From NCBI GenBank assembly GCA_947475205.1, contig CANJNG010000034.1:1-33070 (forward strand): a stretch of DNA of 33,070 nucleotides, given 5' to 3'. The translations under genes were made by a program, and so were the position numbers. The notes under the pieces are model-generated. The model saw only the letters and a program-made list of their open reading frames with translations. It was not told the origin of the DNA and did not search any database. Source of the DNA: Bacteroidota bacterium (GTDB taxonomy: Bacteria > Bacteroidota > Bacteroidia > JAIBAJ01). Shown piece by piece: positions 32,586 to 33,070 of this stretch (position 1 is its first letter; every line of letters begins with the position of its first letter).

Positions 32586-32963
32586 CCTGTAAGCCTTGTT
32601 TTGAGTGCTGAGAATTGGCCTTACAGAACTGTAAGCCATGTTTTGAGTGCTGAGAATTGGCCTTACAGACCTGTAAGCCTTGTTTTGAGTACTGAGAATT
32701 GGCCTTACAGACCTGTAAGCCTTGTTTTGAGTGCTGAGAATTGGCCTTACAGACCTGTAAGCCTTGTTTCGAGTGCTGAGAATTGGCCTTACAGACCTGT
32801 AAGCCTTGTTTTGAGTACTGAGAATTGGCCTTACAGAACTGTAAGCCTTGTTTTGAGTACTGAGAATTGGCCTTACAGAACTGTAAGCCTTGTTTTGAGT
32901 GCTGAGAATTGGCCTTACAGAACTGTAAGCCTTGTTTTGAGTGCTGAGAATTGACCTTACCGG
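32586..32963. repeat. 42-bp minisatellite, nine copies
   Basis: Nine consecutive 42-bp units with consensus beginning CCTGTAAGCCTTGTTTTGAG and ending AATTGGCCTTACAGA. Copies differ at a few sites, chiefly A/C at the first base and G/A in GAGTGCTG/GAGTACTG; the last copy is degenerate. At each unit boundary CTTACAG-AC-CTGTAAG forms an inverted repeat, so every unit carries one hairpin-forming site. The gap 32534-32585 has no recognised feature. The open frame through the array is treated as non-coding. Confidence 0.95.
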
Positions 32964-32987
32964 GCTGTAACTATTAATATTAGCCCG
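32961..32987. repeat. Hairpin closing the 42-bp array
   Basis: CGGGCT pairs with AGCCCG across a 15-nt AT loop directly at the end of the last, degenerate repeat unit. Confidence 0.55.
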
Positions 32988-33022
32988 TGAAAAGGAACCT
33001 CGGTAATTTTTTAGAAATTTAA

Positions 33023-33070
<48 letters not shown>

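Noticed and set aside
32601-32954. 117-codon ORF made of a 14-residue repeat (SAENWPYRPVSLVL)
   Set aside because: It exists only because 42 is a multiple of 3. Starts with TTG, has no promoter or ribosome site, and the substitutions between copies change amino acids (Ala/Thr, Pro/Thr, Leu/His, Leu/Ser), so no protein-level selection is visible.
32586-32963. CRISPR-like array (palindromic repeat with regular spacing)
   Set aside because: The segments between the palindromes are all nearly identical, so there are no unique spacers, and no cas genes are present.

Overview
The window reads as a chromosomal stretch of a Bacteroidota bacterium, most likely from the Chitinophagales/Sphingobacteriia side. 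The evidence is a gliding/type IX secretion (T9SS) gene set (GldJ lipoprotein, PorP/SprF-family outer-membrane protein, two proteins with T9SS C-terminal sorting domains), promoters of the Bacteroidota type (TAnnTTTG -7 box) in front of many genes, AT-rich intergenic DNA, and protein families typical of that phylum. No phage, plasmid, CRISPR array or complete insertion sequence was recognised.

Layout. 1-3.3 kb: the 3' end of a zinc alcohol dehydrogenase, a small protein followed by what looks like a truncated nucleotidyltransferase, a secreted Gly/His-rich protein, and a PadR regulator overlapping the gene of a membrane protein with two HWPGA motifs; a palindromic operator lies on the padR promoter. 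3.5-8.4 kb: a DNA-maintenance block with a DnaQ-like exonuclease, uracil-DNA glycosylase (ung) and UvrA, convergent with a DinB-family protein. 8.4-10.2 kb: small membrane or secreted unknowns and a YjbR-family protein. 10.3-13 kb: an 895-residue protein made of two D-Ala-D-Ala ligase halves in tandem. 13-15.4 kb: a sphingomyelinase-like EEP hydrolase and a T9SS-exported serine hydrolase. 15.5-23.5 kb: a SprB-type repeat adhesin preceded by a 17-codon ORF that overlaps its start, then plsC, PorP/SprF and gldJ, closed by a strong terminator. 23.6-25.5 kb: recR-murF. 25.5-26.1 kb: tRNA-Arg(TCT) and tRNA-Pro(TGG). 26.2-28.2 kb: a two-gene acyl-CoA operon (hydratase plus 3-hydroxyacyl-CoA dehydrogenase). 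28.2-29.1 kb: a toxin-antitoxin pair whose MazF/PemK-like toxin is frameshifted, lying between two copies of a hairpin repeat. 29.1-32.5 kb: three unrecognised genes. 32.6-33.07 kb: a nine-copy 42-bp minisatellite and a 7-bp tandem array cut by the window end.

How genes fit together. The adhesin carries a gliding-motility type C-terminal domain and is followed by a PorP/SprF-family protein and GldJ, so export and surface anchoring of this adhesin by T9SS is the simplest reading. The serine hydrolase ends in a different, type-A-like, sorting domain. The double Ddl makes D-Ala-D-Ala and MurF, encoded 11 kb away, uses it.

The most noteworthy observations are: the tandem Ddl fusion whose halves have lost different catalytic residues; a recurring promoter layout in which a TAnnTTTG-like box ends only 4-8 nt before the start codon, predicting leaderless mRNAs; the frameshifted toxin between direct repeats; the 42-bp array; and heptamer repeats at three places. 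All function calls were made by eye from the sequence; no database search was run.
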